Counted from the first letter of the stretch, positions 1 through 10,159 are shown. The stretch is DNA of 64,000 bases from Clavelina lepadiformis (GCF_947623445.1 NC_135243.1:14448501-14512500), one strand, 5' to 3'. A program made the numbers and translations. The notes: generated from the sequence alone by a model not told the origin.

Positions 1-106
1 CGGTATTCCCAGGCGGTCACCCATCCAAGTACTAACCGGGCCCGAGATTGCTTAACTTCCGAGATCGAATGAGATCAGGTCTGCTCAACCTGGTATGGTC
101 GTAGGC
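1..106 (-). rRNA. 5S rRNA, cut by window edge
   Basis: RNA positions 1-106 are present; the 3' end lies left of the window. Carries G37A. Resembles the gene at 4319. Confidence 0.88.
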
Positions 107-217
107 GATTTCAAAAGAAAGAAAATGGCTTTTTAAATTATAATTCGATTGCATAGGAAATTCAAATAATCAAATTGTTGCTATAAATTTAATTGAAATA
201 TACAGCATGACTAAAAT

Positions 218-335
218 GTTTACAGCACCCGGTATTCCCAGGCGGTCACCCAACCAAGTACTAACCGGGCCCGAGGTTGCTTAACTTCCGAGATCGAACG
301 AGATCGGGTCTACTCAACCTGGTATGGTCGTAGAC
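218..335 (-). rRNA. 5S rRNA, 2U/117A
   Basis: 118 nt, TTTT. The 5' GUC pairs with the 3' AAC end at positions 2 and 117. Confidence 0.92.
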
Positions 336-446
336 ATTTTCAAAAGGAAGAAAATGGCCTTTTCAATTCTAATTCGATTGCATAGGACATTCAAAAACGC
401 AAACAGTTGCAAAAAATTTTATTGAAATATACAGCATGACTAAAAT

Positions 447-564
447 GCCTACACCACCCGGTATTCCCAGGCGGTCACCCATCCAAGTACTAACAGGGCC
501 CGAGGTTGCTTAACTTCCGAGATCGAACGAGATCAGGTCTGCTCAACCTGGTATGGTCGTAGGC
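447..564 (-). rRNA. 5S rRNA, 116G
   Basis: 118 nt, TTTT. G116 pairs with C3. Confidence 0.92.
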
Positions 565-675
565 GATTTCAAAAGAAAGGAAATGGCAATTTCAATTCTA
601 ATTCGATTGCATATGAAATTTAAAAAAGCAAATAGTTGCTAAAAAGTTAATTGAAATATATAACATGACTAAAAT

Positions 676-793
676 GCTTACAACAGCCGGTATTCCCAGG
701 CGGTCACCCATCCAAGTACTAACCGGGCCCGAGGTTGATTAACTTCCGAGATCGAAGGAGATCGGGTCTACTCAACCTGGTATGGTCGTAGGC
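676..793 (-). rRNA. 5S rRNA, 108C
   Basis: 118 nt, TTTT. Also gttgatt within box A. Confidence 0.91.
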
Positions 794-904
794 AATTTCA
801 AAAGAAAGAAAATGGTCTTTCCACTTCTAATTCGATTGCATAGGAAATTCAAAAACGCAAATAGTTGCTATAATTTTAATTGAAGTATACAGCATGACTA
901 AAAT

Positions 905-1022
905 GCTTACAACACCCGGTATTCCCAGGCGGTCACCCATCCAAGTACTAACCGGGCCCGAGGTTGCTTAACTTCCGAGATCGAACGAGATCGGGTCTAC
1001 TCAACCTGGTATGGTGGTAGGC
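905..1022 (-). rRNA. 5S rRNA, 7C
   Basis: 118 nt, TTTT. The 7C change weakens helix I. Confidence 0.91.
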
Positions 1023-1133
1023 AATTTCAAATGAAAGAAAACGGCTTTTTCAATTATAATTCGACTGCATACGAAATTCAAAAACGCAAATAGTTGCTAT
1101 AATTTTAATTGGCATATACAGCATGACTAAAAT

Positions 1134-1241
1134 GCTTACAACACCCAGTATTCCCAGGCGGTCACCCATCCAAGTACTAACCGGGCCCGAGGTTGCTTAA
1201 CTTCCGAGATCGGGTCTACTCAACCTGGTATGGTCGTAGGC
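1134..1241 (-). rRNA. 5S rRNA del10, probable pseudogene
   Basis: 108 nt. Left member of a del10 plus TTT pair with the gene at 1353. Confidence 0.75.
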
Positions 1242-1352
1242 GAATTCAAATGAAAGAAAATGGCTTTTTTAATTATAATTCGTTTGCATAGGAAATTCAA
1301 AATCACAAACAGTTGCTATATATTTAATTGAAATATACAGCATGACTAAATT

Positions 1353-1470
1353 GCTTACAACACCCGGTATTCCCAGGCGGTCACCCATCCAAGTACTAAC
1401 AGGGCCCGAAGTTGCTTAACTTCCGAGATCGAACGAGATCGGGTCTACTCAAACTGGTATGGTCGTAGGC
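1353..1470 (-). rRNA. 5S rRNA, TTT
   Basis: 118 nt. Next T4 run is about 55 nt downstream. Confidence 0.9.
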
Positions 1471-1581
1471 GATTTCAAATGAAAGAAAATGGCCTTTTCA
1501 ATTCTAATTCGATTGCATAGGAAATTCAAAAAATCAAATAGTTGCTATAAATTTGATTGAAAGATACTGCATGACTAAACT

Positions 1582-1699
1582 GCTTACAACACCCGGTATT
1601 ACCAGGCGGTCACCCATCCAAGTACTAACAGGGCCCGAGGTTACTTAACTTCCGAGATCGAACGAGATCGGGTCTACTCAACCTGGTATGGTCGTAGGC
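1582..1699 (-). rRNA. 5S rRNA, TTT
   Basis: 118 nt, ctaaactg terminator form; attacc in the 3' arm. Confidence 0.89.
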
Positions 1700-1810
1700 A
1701 ATATCAAAAGAAAGAAAATGGTCTTTCCACTTCTAATTCGATTGCATAGGACATTCAAAAACGCAAACAGTTGCAAAAAATTTAATTGAAATATACAGCA
1801 TGACTAAAAT

Positions 1811-1928
1811 GCCTACACCACCCGGTATTCCCAGGCGGTCACCCATCCAAGTACTAACAGGGCCCGAGGTTGCTTAACTTCCGAGATCGAACGAGATCAG
1901 GTCTGCTCAACCTGGTATGGTCGTAGGC
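1811..1928 (-). rRNA. 5S rRNA, 116G
   Basis: 118 nt, TTTT. Twin 447. Confidence 0.92.
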
Positions 1929-2039
1929 GATTTCAAAAGAAAGGAAATGGCAATTTCAATTCTAATTCGATTGCATAGGAAATTTAAAAAAGCAAATAGT
2001 TGCTAAAAAGTTAATTGAAATATATAACATGACTAAAAT

Positions 2040-2157
2040 GCTTACAACAGCCGGTATTCCCAGGCGGTCACCCATCCAAGTACTAACCGGGCCCGAGGTT
2101 GATTAACTTCCGAGATCGAACGAGATCGGGTCTACTCAACCTGGTATGGTCGTAGGC
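2040..2157 (-). rRNA. 5S rRNA, 108C
   Basis: 118 nt, TTTT. Twin 676. Confidence 0.91.
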
Positions 2158-2268
2158 AATTTCAAAAGAAAGAAAATGGTCTTTTCACTTCTAATTCGAT
2201 TGCATACGAAATTTAAAAACGCAAATAGTTGCTATAATTTTAATTGGCATATACAGCATGACTAAAAT

Positions 2269-2376
2269 GCTTACAACACCCGGTATTCCCAGGCGGTCAC
2301 CCATCCAAGTACTAACCGGGCCCGAGGTTGCTTAATTTCCGAGATCGGGTCTACTCAACCTGGTATGGTCGTAGGC
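2269..2376 (-). rRNA. 5S rRNA del10, probable pseudogene
   Basis: 108 nt. Twin 1134. Confidence 0.75.
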
Positions 2377-2487
2377 GAATTCAAATGAAAGAAAATGGCT
2401 TTTTTAATTATAATTCGTTTGCATAGGAAATTCAAAATCACAAACAGTTGCTATATATTTAATTGAAATATACAGCATGACTAAATT

Positions 2488-2605
2488 GCTTACAACACCC
2501 GGTATTCCCAGGCGGTCACCCATCCAAGTACGAACAGGGCCCGAAGTTGCTTAACTTCCGAGATCGAACGAGATCGGGTCTACTCAAACTGGTATGGTCG
2601 TAGGC
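2488..2605 (-). rRNA. 5S rRNA, TTT
   Basis: 118 nt; gtacgaac near box C. Twin 1353. Confidence 0.89.
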
Positions 2606-2716
2606 GATTTCAAATGAAAGAAAATGGCCTTTTCAATTCTAATTCGATTGCATAGGAAATTCAAAAAATCAAATAGTTGCTATAAATTTGATTGAAAGTT
2701 ACTGCATGACTAAATT

Positions 2717-2834
2717 GCTTACAAAACCCGGTATTCCCAGGCGGTCACCCATCCAAGTACTAACCAGGCCCGAGGTTGCTTAACTTCCGAGATCGAACGA
2801 GATCGGGTCTATTCAACCTGGTATGGTCGTAGGC
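2717..2834 (-). rRNA. 5S rRNA, TTT
   Basis: 118 nt; 3' arm acaaaaccc. Close to 5683. Confidence 0.89.
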
Positions 2835-2945
2835 GATTTCAAATGAAAGAAAATGGCCTTTTCAATTCTAATTCGATTCCATAGGAAATTCAAATAATCA
2901 AATAGTTGCTATAAATTTGATTGAAAGATACAGCATGACTAAAAT

Positions 2946-3063
2946 GCTTACAACATCCGGTATTTCCAGGCGGTTACCCATCCATATACTAACCGGGCCC
3001 GAGGTTGTTTAATTTCCGAGATCGAACGAGATCGGGTCTACTCAACCTGGTATGGTCGTAGGC
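2946..3063 (-). rRNA. 5S rRNA, altered box C
   Basis: 118 nt, TTTT. Box C reads ATATGGATGGGTAACC. Close to 5912. Confidence 0.87.
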
Positions 3064-3174
3064 AATTTCAAAAGAAAGAAAATGGACTTTTCAATTCTAA
3101 TTCGATTGCATAGGAAATTCAAAAAGGCAAACAGATGTTATAAATTTAATTGAAGTATACAGCATGACAAAAAT

Positions 3175-3292
3175 ACTTACAACACCCGGTATTCCCAGGC
3201 GGTCACCCATCCAAGTACTAACCGGGCCCGAGTTTGCTTAACTTCCTAGATCGAACGAGATCGGGACTACTCAACCTGGTATGGTCGTAGGC
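3175..3292 (-). rRNA. 5S rRNA, 118U end
   Basis: 118 nt. atactta makes the last base U and the stop TTTTT. Related to 17624. Confidence 0.89.
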
Positions 3293-3403
3293 AATTTCAA
3301 AAGTAAGAAAATGGCCTTTTCAATTCTAATTCGATTGCATAGGAAATTAAAAAAAGCAAATACTTGCTAAAAATTTGATTGAAATATACATCATGACTAA
3401 AAT

Positions 3404-3521
3404 GCTTACACCACCCACTATTCCCAGGCGATCACCCATCCAAGTACTAACAGGGCCCGAGGTTGCTTAACTTCGGAGAACAAACGAGATCGGGTCTACT
3501 CATTCTGGTATGGTCGTAGGC
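3404..3521 (-). rRNA. 5S rRNA, 104G/105U
   Basis: 118 nt, TTTT. Loop C region also changed (ggagaacaaacg). Twin 17853. Confidence 0.86.
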
Positions 3522-3632
3522 GATTTCAAATGAAAGAAAATGGTCTTTCCAATTCTAATTCGATTGCATAGGAAATTCAAAAAAGCCAACAGTTGCTATA
3601 AATTTAATTGAAATATACAGCATGACTAAAAT

Positions 3633-3750
3633 GCTTACAACACCCGGTATTTCCAGGCGGTCACCCATCCAAGTACTAACCGCGCCCGAGGTTGCTTAAC
3701 TTCTGAGATCGAACGAGATCAGGTCTACTCAACCTGGTATGGTCGTAGGC
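3633..3750 (-). rRNA. 5S rRNA, 68G
   Basis: 118 nt, TTTT. Twin 18082. Confidence 0.9.
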
Positions 3751-3861
3751 AATTTCAAAAGTAAGAAAATGGCCTTTTCAATTCTAATTCGATTGCATAG
3801 GAAATTCAAAAATACAAATAGTTGCTAAAAATTCAATCGAAATATACAGCATGACTAAAAT

Positions 3862-3979
3862 GCTTACAGCACCCACTATTCCCAGGCGATCACCCATCCA
3901 AGTACTAACCGGGCCCGAGGTTGCTTAACTTCCGAGATCGAACGAGGTCAGGTCTTCTCAACCGGGTATGGTCGTAGGC
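3862..3979 (-). rRNA. 5S rRNA, 104G/105U
   Basis: 118 nt, TTTT. Twin 18311. Confidence 0.88.
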
Positions 3980-4089
3980 GATTTCAAAAGAAATAAATTG
4001 GCAATTTCAATTCTAATTCGATTGCATAGGAAATAAAAAAAGCAAATTGTTGCTAAATATTTAATTGAAATATACAGCATGACTAAAAT

Positions 4090-4207
4090 GCTTACAGCAC
4101 CCGGTATTCCCAGGCGGTCACCCATTCAAATACTAACCGAGCCCGTGGTTGCTTAAATTCCGAGATCGAACGAGATCGGGTATACTCAACCTGGTATGGT
4201 CGTAGGT
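4090..4207 (-). rRNA. 5S rRNA, A1
   Basis: 118 nt, TTTT. Several body changes (attcaaatac, gtggttgc). Twin 18539. Confidence 0.87.
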
Positions 4208-4318
4208 GATTTCAAAAGAAAGAAAATGGCCTTATGAATTCTAATTCGATTGCATAGGAAATTCAAAATGGCAAACAGATGTTATAAATTTAATTGAAGT
4301 ATACAGCATGACTAAAAT

Positions 4319-4436
4319 GCTTACAACACCCGGTATTCCCAGGCGGTCACCCATCCAAGTACTAACCGGGCCCGAGATTGCTTAACTTCCGAGGTCGAAC
4401 GAGATCAGGTCTGCTCAACCTGGTATGGTCGTAGGC
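4319..4436 (-). rRNA. 5S rRNA
   Basis: 118 nt, TTTT. Close to 25162. Confidence 0.93.
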
Positions 4437-4547
4437 GATTTCAAAAGAAAGAAAATGGCTTTTTAAATTATAATTCGATTGCATAGGAAATTCAAAAAAG
4501 CAAATAGTTGCTATAAATTTAATTGAAATATACAGCATGACTAAAAT

Positions 4548-4665
4548 GTTTACAGCACCCGGTATTCCCAGGCGGTCACCCATCCAAGTACTAACCGGGC
4601 CCGAGGTTGCTTAACTTCCGAGATCGAACGAGATCAGGTCTGCTCAACCTGGTATGGTCGTAGGC
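4548..4665 (-). rRNA. 5S rRNA, 117A without 2U
   Basis: 118 nt, TTTT. The only gtttac copy whose 5' end is not compensated; probably a recombinant. Confidence 0.91.
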
Positions 4666-4776
4666 GATTTCAAAAGAAAGGAAATGGCAATTTCAATTCT
4701 AATTCGATTGCATAGGAAATTTAAAAAAGCAAATAGTTGCTAAAAAGTTAATTGAAATATATAACATGACTAAAAT

Positions 4777-4894
4777 GCTTACAACAGCCGGTATTCCCAG
4801 GCGGTCACCCATCCAAGTACTAACCGGGCCCAAGGTTGATTAACTTCCGAGATCGAAGGAGATCGGGTCTACTCAACCTGGTATGGTCGTAGGC
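4777..4894 (-). rRNA. 5S rRNA, 108C
   Basis: 118 nt, TTTT. Resembles 676. Confidence 0.91.
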
Positions 4895-5000
4895 AATTTC
4901 AAAAGAAAGAAAATGGTCTTTCCACTTCTAATTCGATTGCATAGGAAATTCAAAAACGCAAATAGTTGCTATAATTTTAATTGACATATACAGCATGACT

Positions 5001-5004
5001 AAAA
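5001..5004 (-). terminator. RNA polymerase III T-stretch (representative)
   Basis: TTTT on the minus strand, one base after the 3' end of the consensus gene at 5006-5123. The same site follows most copies. About 43 copies have only TTT because ctaaaatg became ctaaattg, ctaaactg or a similar form. Confidence 0.85.
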
Positions 5005-5026
5005 TGCTTACAACACCCGGTATTCC

Positions 5027-5044
5027 CAGGCGGTCACCCATCCA
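5027..5044 (-). promoter_or_regulatory. Internal control region, box C (representative)
   Basis: RNA positions 80-97, TGGATGGGTGACCGCCTG, the main TFIIIA contact in the known family. It is altered in the boxC-v subtype and missing from the 72-nt copies at 6343 and 11049. Confidence 0.78.
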
Positions 5045-5051
5045 AGTACTA

Positions 5052-5057
5052 ACCGGG
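5052..5057 (-). promoter_or_regulatory. Internal control region, intermediate element (representative)
   Basis: RNA positions 67-72. Placed by homology with animal 5S genes. The 68G subtype changes it. Confidence 0.6.
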
Positions 5058-5059
5058 CC

Positions 5060-5074
5060 CGAGGTTGCTTAACT
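5060..5074 (-). promoter_or_regulatory. Internal control region, box A (representative)
   Basis: RNA positions 50-64 of the consensus gene, AGTTAAGCAACCTCG. Placed by homology with the type 1 Pol III promoter of animal 5S genes. It lies 3' of the del10 deletion, so del10 copies keep it. Confidence 0.75.
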
Positions 5075-5164
5075 TCCGAGATCGAACGAGATCGGGTCTA
5101 CTCAACCTGGTATGGTCGTAGGCAATTTCAAAAGAAAGAAAATGGTCTTTCCACTTCTAATTCG

Positions 5165-5174
5165 ATTGCATAGG
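5165..5174 (-). promoter_or_regulatory. Conserved spacer element 42-51 bp upstream (representative)
   Basis: CCTATGCAAT on the minus strand, 42-51 bases before the gene at 5006-5123. It is present at this distance in nearly every spacer, while the pyrimidine-rich tract between it and the gene varies more. It could be an upstream promoter element, or simply a well-homogenised part of the spacer. I see no clear TATA box. Confidence 0.4.
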
Positions 5175-5234
5175 AAATTTAAAAACGCAAATAGTTGCTA
5201 TAATTTTAATTGGCATTTACAGCATGACTAAAAT

Positions 5235-5342
5235 GCTTGCAACACCCGGTATTCCCAGGCGGTCACCCATCCAAGTACTAACCGGGCCCGAGGTTGCTTA
5301 ACTTCCGAGATCGGGTCTACTCAACCTGGTATGGTCGTAGGC
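5235..5342 (-). rRNA. 5S rRNA del10, probable pseudogene
   Basis: 108 nt. Twin 9941. Confidence 0.75.
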
Positions 5343-5453
5343 GAATTCAAATGAAAGAAAATGGCTTTTTTAATTATAATTCGTTTGCATAGGAAATTCA
5401 AAATCACAAACAGTTGCTATATATTTAATTGAAATATACAGCATGACTAAATT

Positions 5454-5571
5454 GCTTACAACACCCGGTATTCCCAGGCGGTCACCCATCCAAGTACTAA
5501 CAGGGCCCGAAGTTGCTTAACTTCCGAGATCGAACGAGATCGGGTCTACTCAAACTGGTATGGTCGTAGGC
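5454..5571 (-). rRNA. 5S rRNA, TTT
   Basis: 118 nt. Twin 10160. Confidence 0.9.
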
Positions 5572-5682
5572 GATTTCAAATGAAAGAAAATGGCCTTTTC
5601 AATTCTAATTCGATTGCATAGGAAATTCAAAAAATCAAATAGTTGCTATAAATTTGATTGAAAGTTACTGCATGACTAAATT

Positions 5683-5800
5683 GCTTACAACACCCGGTAT
5701 TCCCAGGCGGTCACCCATCCAAGTACTAACCAGGTTCGAGGTTGCTTAACCTCCGAGATCGAACGAGATCGGGTCTACTCAACCTGGTATGGTCGTAGGC
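5683..5800 (-). rRNA. 5S rRNA, TTT
   Basis: 118 nt; accaggttcg in the intermediate-element region. Twin 10389. Confidence 0.88.
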
Positions 5801-5911
5801 GATTTCAAATGAAAGAAAATGGCCTTTTCAATTCTAATTCGATTCCATAGGAAATTCAAATAATCAAATAGTTGCTATAAATTTGATTGAAAGATACAGC
5901 ATGACTAAAAT

Positions 5912-6029
5912 GCTTACAACATCCGGTATTTCCAGGCGGTCACCCATCCATATACTAACCGGGCCCGAGGTTGTTTAATTTCCGAGATCGAACGAGATCG
6001 GGTCTACTCAACCTGGTATGGTCGTAGGC
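5912..6029 (-). rRNA. 5S rRNA, altered box C
   Basis: 118 nt, TTTT; ccatatac at the box C edge. Twin 10618. Confidence 0.89.
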
Positions 6030-6140
6030 AATTTCAAAAGAAAGAAAATGGCCTTTTCAATTCTAATTCGATTGCATAGGAAATTCAAAAAAGCAAATAG
6101 TTGCTAAAAACTTAATCGAAATATACAGAATGACTAAAAT

Positions 6141-6258
6141 GCTTACAATACCCGGTATTCCCAGGCGGTCGCTCATCCAAGTACTAACCGGGCCCGAGGT
6201 TGCTTAACTTCCGAGATCGAACGAAATCAAGTCTGCTCAACCTGGTATGGTCGTAGGC
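6141..6258 (-). rRNA. 5S rRNA, altered box C
   Basis: 118 nt, TTTT; box C GGATGAGCGACC. Twin 10847. Confidence 0.89.
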
Positions 6259-6342
6259 GATTTCAAACGAAAGAAAATGGCATTTTCAATTCTATTTCGT
6301 TTGCATAGGAAATTCAAAAAAGCAAACAGTTGCTATATATTT

Positions 6343-6414
6343 ACCGGGCCCGAGGTTGCTTAACTTCCGAGATCGAACGAGATCGGGTCTACTCAACCTG
6401 GTATGGTCGTAGGT
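6343..6414 (-). pseudogene. Truncated 5S rRNA gene, 3' part lost
   Basis: 72 nt: RNA 1-72 remain, then the sequence jumps into mid-spacer (tatatatttaccggg). Box C, the 3' helix I strand and the terminator are missing. Twin 11049. Confidence 0.85.
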
Positions 6415-6525
6415 GATCTCAAAAAAAAGAAAATGGCCTTATGAATTCTTATTCGATTGCATAGGAAATTGAAAAAAGCAAATAGTTGCTAAAAATTTAA
6501 TTGAAATACACAGCATGACTAAAAT

Positions 6526-6643
6526 GCTTATAACACACGGTATTCCCAGGCGGTCACCCATCCAAGTACTAACCGGGCCCGAGGTTGCTTGACTTCCGAG
6601 ATCGAACGAGATCGGGTCTACTCAACCTGGTATGGTCGTAGGT
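6526..6643 (-). rRNA. 5S rRNA, A1
   Basis: 118 nt, TTTT; taacacacgg 3' arm. Twin 11232. Confidence 0.9.
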
Positions 6644-6754
6644 GATTTCAAAAGAAAGAAAATGGCCTTTTCAATTCTAATTCGATTGCATAGGAAATTC
6701 AAAAAGGCAAACAGATGTTATAAATTTAATTGAAGTATACAGCATGACTAAAAT

Positions 6755-6872
6755 GCTTACAACACCCGGTATTCCCAGGCGGTCACCCATCCAAGTACTA
6801 ACCGGGCCCGAGGTTGCTTAACTTCCGAGATCGAACGAGATCGGGACTACTCAGTCTGGTATGGTCGTAGGC
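6755..6872 (-). rRNA. 5S rRNA
   Basis: 118 nt, TTTT. Twins 8119 and 11461. Confidence 0.92.
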
Positions 6873-6983
6873 AATTTCAAAAGAAAGAAAATGGCCTTTT
6901 CAATTCTAATTCGATTGCATAGGAAATTCAAAAAAGTAAATATTTGCTAAAAATTTAATCGAAATATACAGCATGACTAAAAT

Positions 6984-7101
6984 GCTTACAACACCCACTA
7001 TTCCCAGGCGATAACCCATCCAAGTACTAACAGGGCCCGAGGTTGCTTAACTTCGCAGAACGAACGAGATCGGGTCTACTCAACCTGGTGTGGCCGTAGG
7101 C
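6984..7101 (-). rRNA. 5S rRNA, 104G/105U
   Basis: 118 nt, TTTT; ggtgtggccg at the 5' end. Twins 8348 and 11690. Confidence 0.85.
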
Positions 7102-7212
7102 GATTTCAAATGAAAGAAAATGGTCTTTCCAATTCTAATTCGATTGCAAAGGAAATTCAAAAAAGAATTCAGTTGCTATAAATTTAATTGAAATATACAG
7201 CATGACTAAAAT

Positions 7213-7330
7213 GCTTACAACATCCGGTATTTCCAGGCGGTCACCCATCCATATACTAACCGGGCCCGAGGTTGCTTAATTTCCGAGATCGAACGAGATC
7301 GGGTCTACTCAACCTGGTATGGTCGTAGGC
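7213..7330 (-). rRNA. 5S rRNA, altered box C
   Basis: 118 nt, TTTT. Twins 8577 and 11919. Confidence 0.89.
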
Positions 7331-7441
7331 AATTTCAAAAGAAAGAAAATGGCCTTTTCAATTCTAATTCGATTGCATAGGAAATTCAAAAAAGAAAATA
7401 GTTGCTAAAAATTTAATCGAAATATACAGAATGACTAAAAT

Positions 7442-7559
7442 GCTTACAATACCCGGTATTCCCAGGCGGTCGCTCATCCAAGTACTAACCGGGCCCGAGG
7501 TTGCTTGATTTCCGAGATCGAACGAAATCAAGTCTGCTCAACCTGGTATGGTCGTAGGC
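7442..7559 (-). rRNA. 5S rRNA, altered box C
   Basis: 118 nt, TTTT; GGATGAGCGACC. Twins 8806 and 12148. Confidence 0.88.
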
Positions 7560-7670
7560 GATTTCAAACGAAAGAAAATGGCAATTTCAATTCTATTTCG
7601 TTTGCATAGGAAATTCAAAAAAGCAAACAGTTGCTATATATTTAATTGAAATATACAGCATGACTAAAAT

Positions 7671-7788
7671 GCTTACAACACCCTGTATTCCTAGGCGGTC
7701 ACCCATCCAAGTACTAACCGGGCCCGAGGTTGCTTAACTTCCGAGATCGAACGAGATCGGGTCTACTCAACCTGGTATGGTCGTAGGC
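7671..7788 (-). rRNA. 5S rRNA, 105A
   Basis: 118 nt, TTTT. Twins 9035 and 12377. Confidence 0.91.
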
Positions 7789-7899
7789 AATTTCAAAAGA
7801 AATAAAATGTCTTTTTCAATTATAATTCGATTGCATAGGAAATTCAAAAACGCAAATAGTTGCTATAAAATTAATTGAAATAAACAGAATGACTAAAAT

Positions 7900-8007
7900 G
7901 CTTACAACACCCGGTATTGCCAGGCGGTCACCCATCCAAGTACTAACCGGGTCCGAGGTTGCTTAACTTCCGAGATCGTATCTATTCAACCTGATATGGT
8001 CGTAGGT
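7900..8007 (-). rRNA. 5S rRNA del10, probable pseudogene
   Basis: 108 nt, gatcgtatct subtype, A1. Twins 9264 and 12606. Confidence 0.72.
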
Positions 8008-8118
8008 GATTTCAAAATAAAGAAAATGGCCTTTTCAATTTTAATTCGATTGCATAAGAAATTGAAAAAGGCAAACAGATGTTATAAATTTAATTGAAAT
8101 ATACGGCATGACTAAAAT

Positions 8119-8236
8119 GCTTACAACACCCGGTAATCCCAGGCGGTCACCCATCCAAGTACTAACCGGGCCCGAGGTTGCTTAACTTCCGAGATCGAAC
8201 GAGATCGGGACTACTCAGTCTGGTATGGTCGTAGGC
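8119..8236 (-). rRNA. 5S rRNA
   Basis: 118 nt, TTTT. Twin 6755. Confidence 0.92.
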
Positions 8237-8347
8237 AATTTCAAAAGAAAGAAAATGGCCTTTTCAATTCTAATTCGATTGCATAGGAAATTCAAAAAAG
8301 TAAATATTTGCTAAAAATTTAATCGAAATATACAGCATGACTAAAAT

Positions 8348-8465
8348 GCTTACAGCACCCACTATTCCCAGGCGATAACCCATCCAAGTACTAACAGGGC
8401 CCGAGGTTGCTTAACTTCGCAGAACGAACGAGATCGGGTCTACTCAACCTGGTGTGGCCGTAGGC
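8348..8465 (-). rRNA. 5S rRNA, 104G/105U
   Basis: 118 nt, TTTT. Twin 6984. Confidence 0.85.
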
Positions 8466-8576
8466 GATTTCAAATGAAAGAAAATGGTCTTTCCAATTCT
8501 AATTCGATTGCAAAGGAAATTCAAAAAAGAATTCAGTTGCTATAAATTTAATTGAAATATACAGCATGACTAAAAT

Positions 8577-8694
8577 GCTTACAACATCCGGTATTTCCAG
8601 GCGGTCACCCATCCATATACTAACCGGGCCCGAGGTTGCTTAATTTCCGAGATCGAACGAGATCGGGTCTACTCAACCTGGTATGGTCGTAGGC
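8577..8694 (-). rRNA. 5S rRNA, altered box C
   Basis: 118 nt, TTTT. Twin 7213. Confidence 0.89.
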
Positions 8695-8805
8695 AATTTC
8701 AAAAGAAAGAAAATGGCCTTTTCAATTCTAATTCGATTGCATAGGAAATTCAAAAAAGAAAATAGTTGCTAAAAATTTAATCGAAATATACAGAATGACT
8801 AAAAT

Positions 8806-8923
8806 GCTTACAATACCCGGTATTCCCAGGCGGTCGCTCATCCAAGTACTAACCGGGCCCGAGGTTGCTTGATTTCCGAGATCGAACGAAATCAAGTCTG
8901 CTCAACCTGGTATGGTCGTAGGC
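8806..8923 (-). rRNA. 5S rRNA, altered box C
   Basis: 118 nt, TTTT. Twin 7442. Confidence 0.88.
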
Positions 8924-9034
8924 GATTTCAAACGAAAGAAAATGGCAATTTCAATTCTATTTCGTTTGCATAGGAAATTCAAAAAAGCAAACAGTTGCTA
9001 TATATTTAATTGAAATATACAGCATGACTAAAAT

Positions 9035-9152
9035 GCTTACAACACCCTGTATTCCTAGGCGGTCACCCATCCAAGTACTAACCGGGCCCGAGGTTGCTTA
9101 ACTTCCGAGATCGAACGAGATCGGGTCTACTCAACCTGGTATGGTCGTAGGC
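9035..9152 (-). rRNA. 5S rRNA, 105A
   Basis: 118 nt, TTTT. Twin 7671. Confidence 0.91.
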
Positions 9153-9263
9153 AATTTCAAAAGAAATAAAATGTCTTTTTCAATTATAATTCGATTGCAT
9201 AGGAAATTCAAAAACGCAAATAGTTGCTATAAAATTAATTGAAATAAACAGAATGACTAAAAT

Positions 9264-9371
9264 GCTTACAACACCCGGTATTGCCAGGCGGTCACCCATC
9301 CAAGTACTAACCGGGTCCGAGGTTGCTTAACTTCCGAGATCGTATCTATTCAACCTGATATGGTCGTAGGT
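9264..9371 (-). rRNA. 5S rRNA del10, probable pseudogene
   Basis: 108 nt, A1. Twin 7900. Confidence 0.72.
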
Positions 9372-9482
9372 GATTTCAAAATAAAGAAAATGGCCTTTTC
9401 AATTTTAATTCGATTGCATAAGAAATTGAAAAAGGCAAACAGATGTTATAAATTTAATTGAAATATACGGCATGACTAAAAT

Positions 9483-9600
9483 GCTTACAACACCCGGTAT
9501 TCCCAGGCGGTCAACCATCCAAGTACTAACCGGGCCCGAGGTTGCTTAACTTCCGAGATCGAAGGAGATCGGGTCTACTCAACCTGGTATGGTTGTAGGC
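9483..9600 (-). rRNA. 5S rRNA
   Basis: 118 nt, TTTT; ggttgtagg. Twin 12825. Confidence 0.91.
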
Positions 9601-9711
9601 AATTTCAAAAGAAAGAAAATAGATTTATGAATTCTAATTCGATTGCATAGGAAATTCAAAAAAGCAAATAGTTGGTAAAATTTTAATCGAAATATACAGC
9701 ATGACTAAAAT

Positions 9712-9829
9712 GCTTACAGCACCCACTATTCCCAGGCGATCACCCATCCAAGTACTATCCGGGCCCGATGTTGCTTAACTTCCGAGATCGAACGAGATTG
9801 GGTCTACTCAACCTGGTATGGTCGTAGAC
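9712..9829 (-). rRNA. 5S rRNA, 104G/105U
   Basis: 118 nt, TTTT; 2U without 117A. Twin 13054. Confidence 0.87.
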
Positions 9830-9940
9830 GATTTCAAATGAAATAAAATGGTCTTTCCAATTCTAATTCGATTGCATAGGAATTTCAAAATAGAAAATAG
9901 TTGTTATAAATTTGATTGAAATATACAGCATGACTAAAAT

Positions 9941-10048
9941 GCTTACAACACCAGGTATTCCAAGGCGGTCACCCATCCAAGTACTAACCGGGCCCGAGGT
10001 TGCTTAACTTCCGAGATCGGGTCTACTCAACCTGGTATGGTCGTAGGC
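9941..10048 (-). rRNA. 5S rRNA del10, probable pseudogene
   Basis: 108 nt. Twin 5235. Confidence 0.75.
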
Positions 10049-10159
10049 GAATTCAAATGAAAGAAAATGGCTTTTTTAATTATAATTCGTTTGCATAGGA
10101 AATTCAAAATCACAAACAGTTGCTATATATTTAATTGAAATATACAGCATGACTAAATT

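Larger units (their letters stand above)
5006..5123 (-). rRNA. 5S rRNA, consensus copy
   Basis: 118 nt with no change from the array consensus; used as reference. Helix I pairs positions 1-9 with 110-118 except C3/A116. Promoter boxes and the TTTT stop are listed separately. Confidence 0.96.
5235..8118. repeat. Thirteen-gene duplication, left copy (2,884 bp)
   Basis: Every gene from 5235 to 7900 has a twin exactly 4,706 bp to the right, including the 72-nt truncated gene at 6343. A shared rare deletion shows common descent rather than parallel loss. Confidence 0.92.
6755..8118. repeat. Six-gene tandem duplication, copy 1 (1,364 bp)
   Basis: Genes at 6755, 6984, 7213, 7442, 7671 and 7900 each recur 1,364 bp to the right, with the same box C and del10 variants. 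Confidence 0.93.
8119..9482. repeat. Six-gene tandem duplication, copy 2 (1,364 bp)
   Basis: Adjacent copy of 6755-8118 with identical gene spacing. The rare forms ggtgtggccg and gaattcagttg are shared by both copies. Confidence 0.93.

Noticed and set aside
4362-4583. Minus-strand reading frame of 73 codons starting MGDRLGIP, repeated near 14461, 14919, 18811, 20415, 20873, 25205, 30232, 33657 and 33886, with a shorter one at 39382
   Set aside because: It is box C and the 3' half of a 5S gene, the spacer, and the 5' part of the next gene read as codons. It exists only where local variants leave the frame open.
5060-5085. Short palindromes around GATCTCG and CCGGGCCCGG as regulatory sites
   Set aside because: They are the helix-forming and repeated parts of the 5S RNA itself.
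6330-6345. Insertion of a mobile element at the truncated gene
   Set aside because: The joint runs directly from spacer into gene body with no foreign sequence, so a simple deletion explains it.
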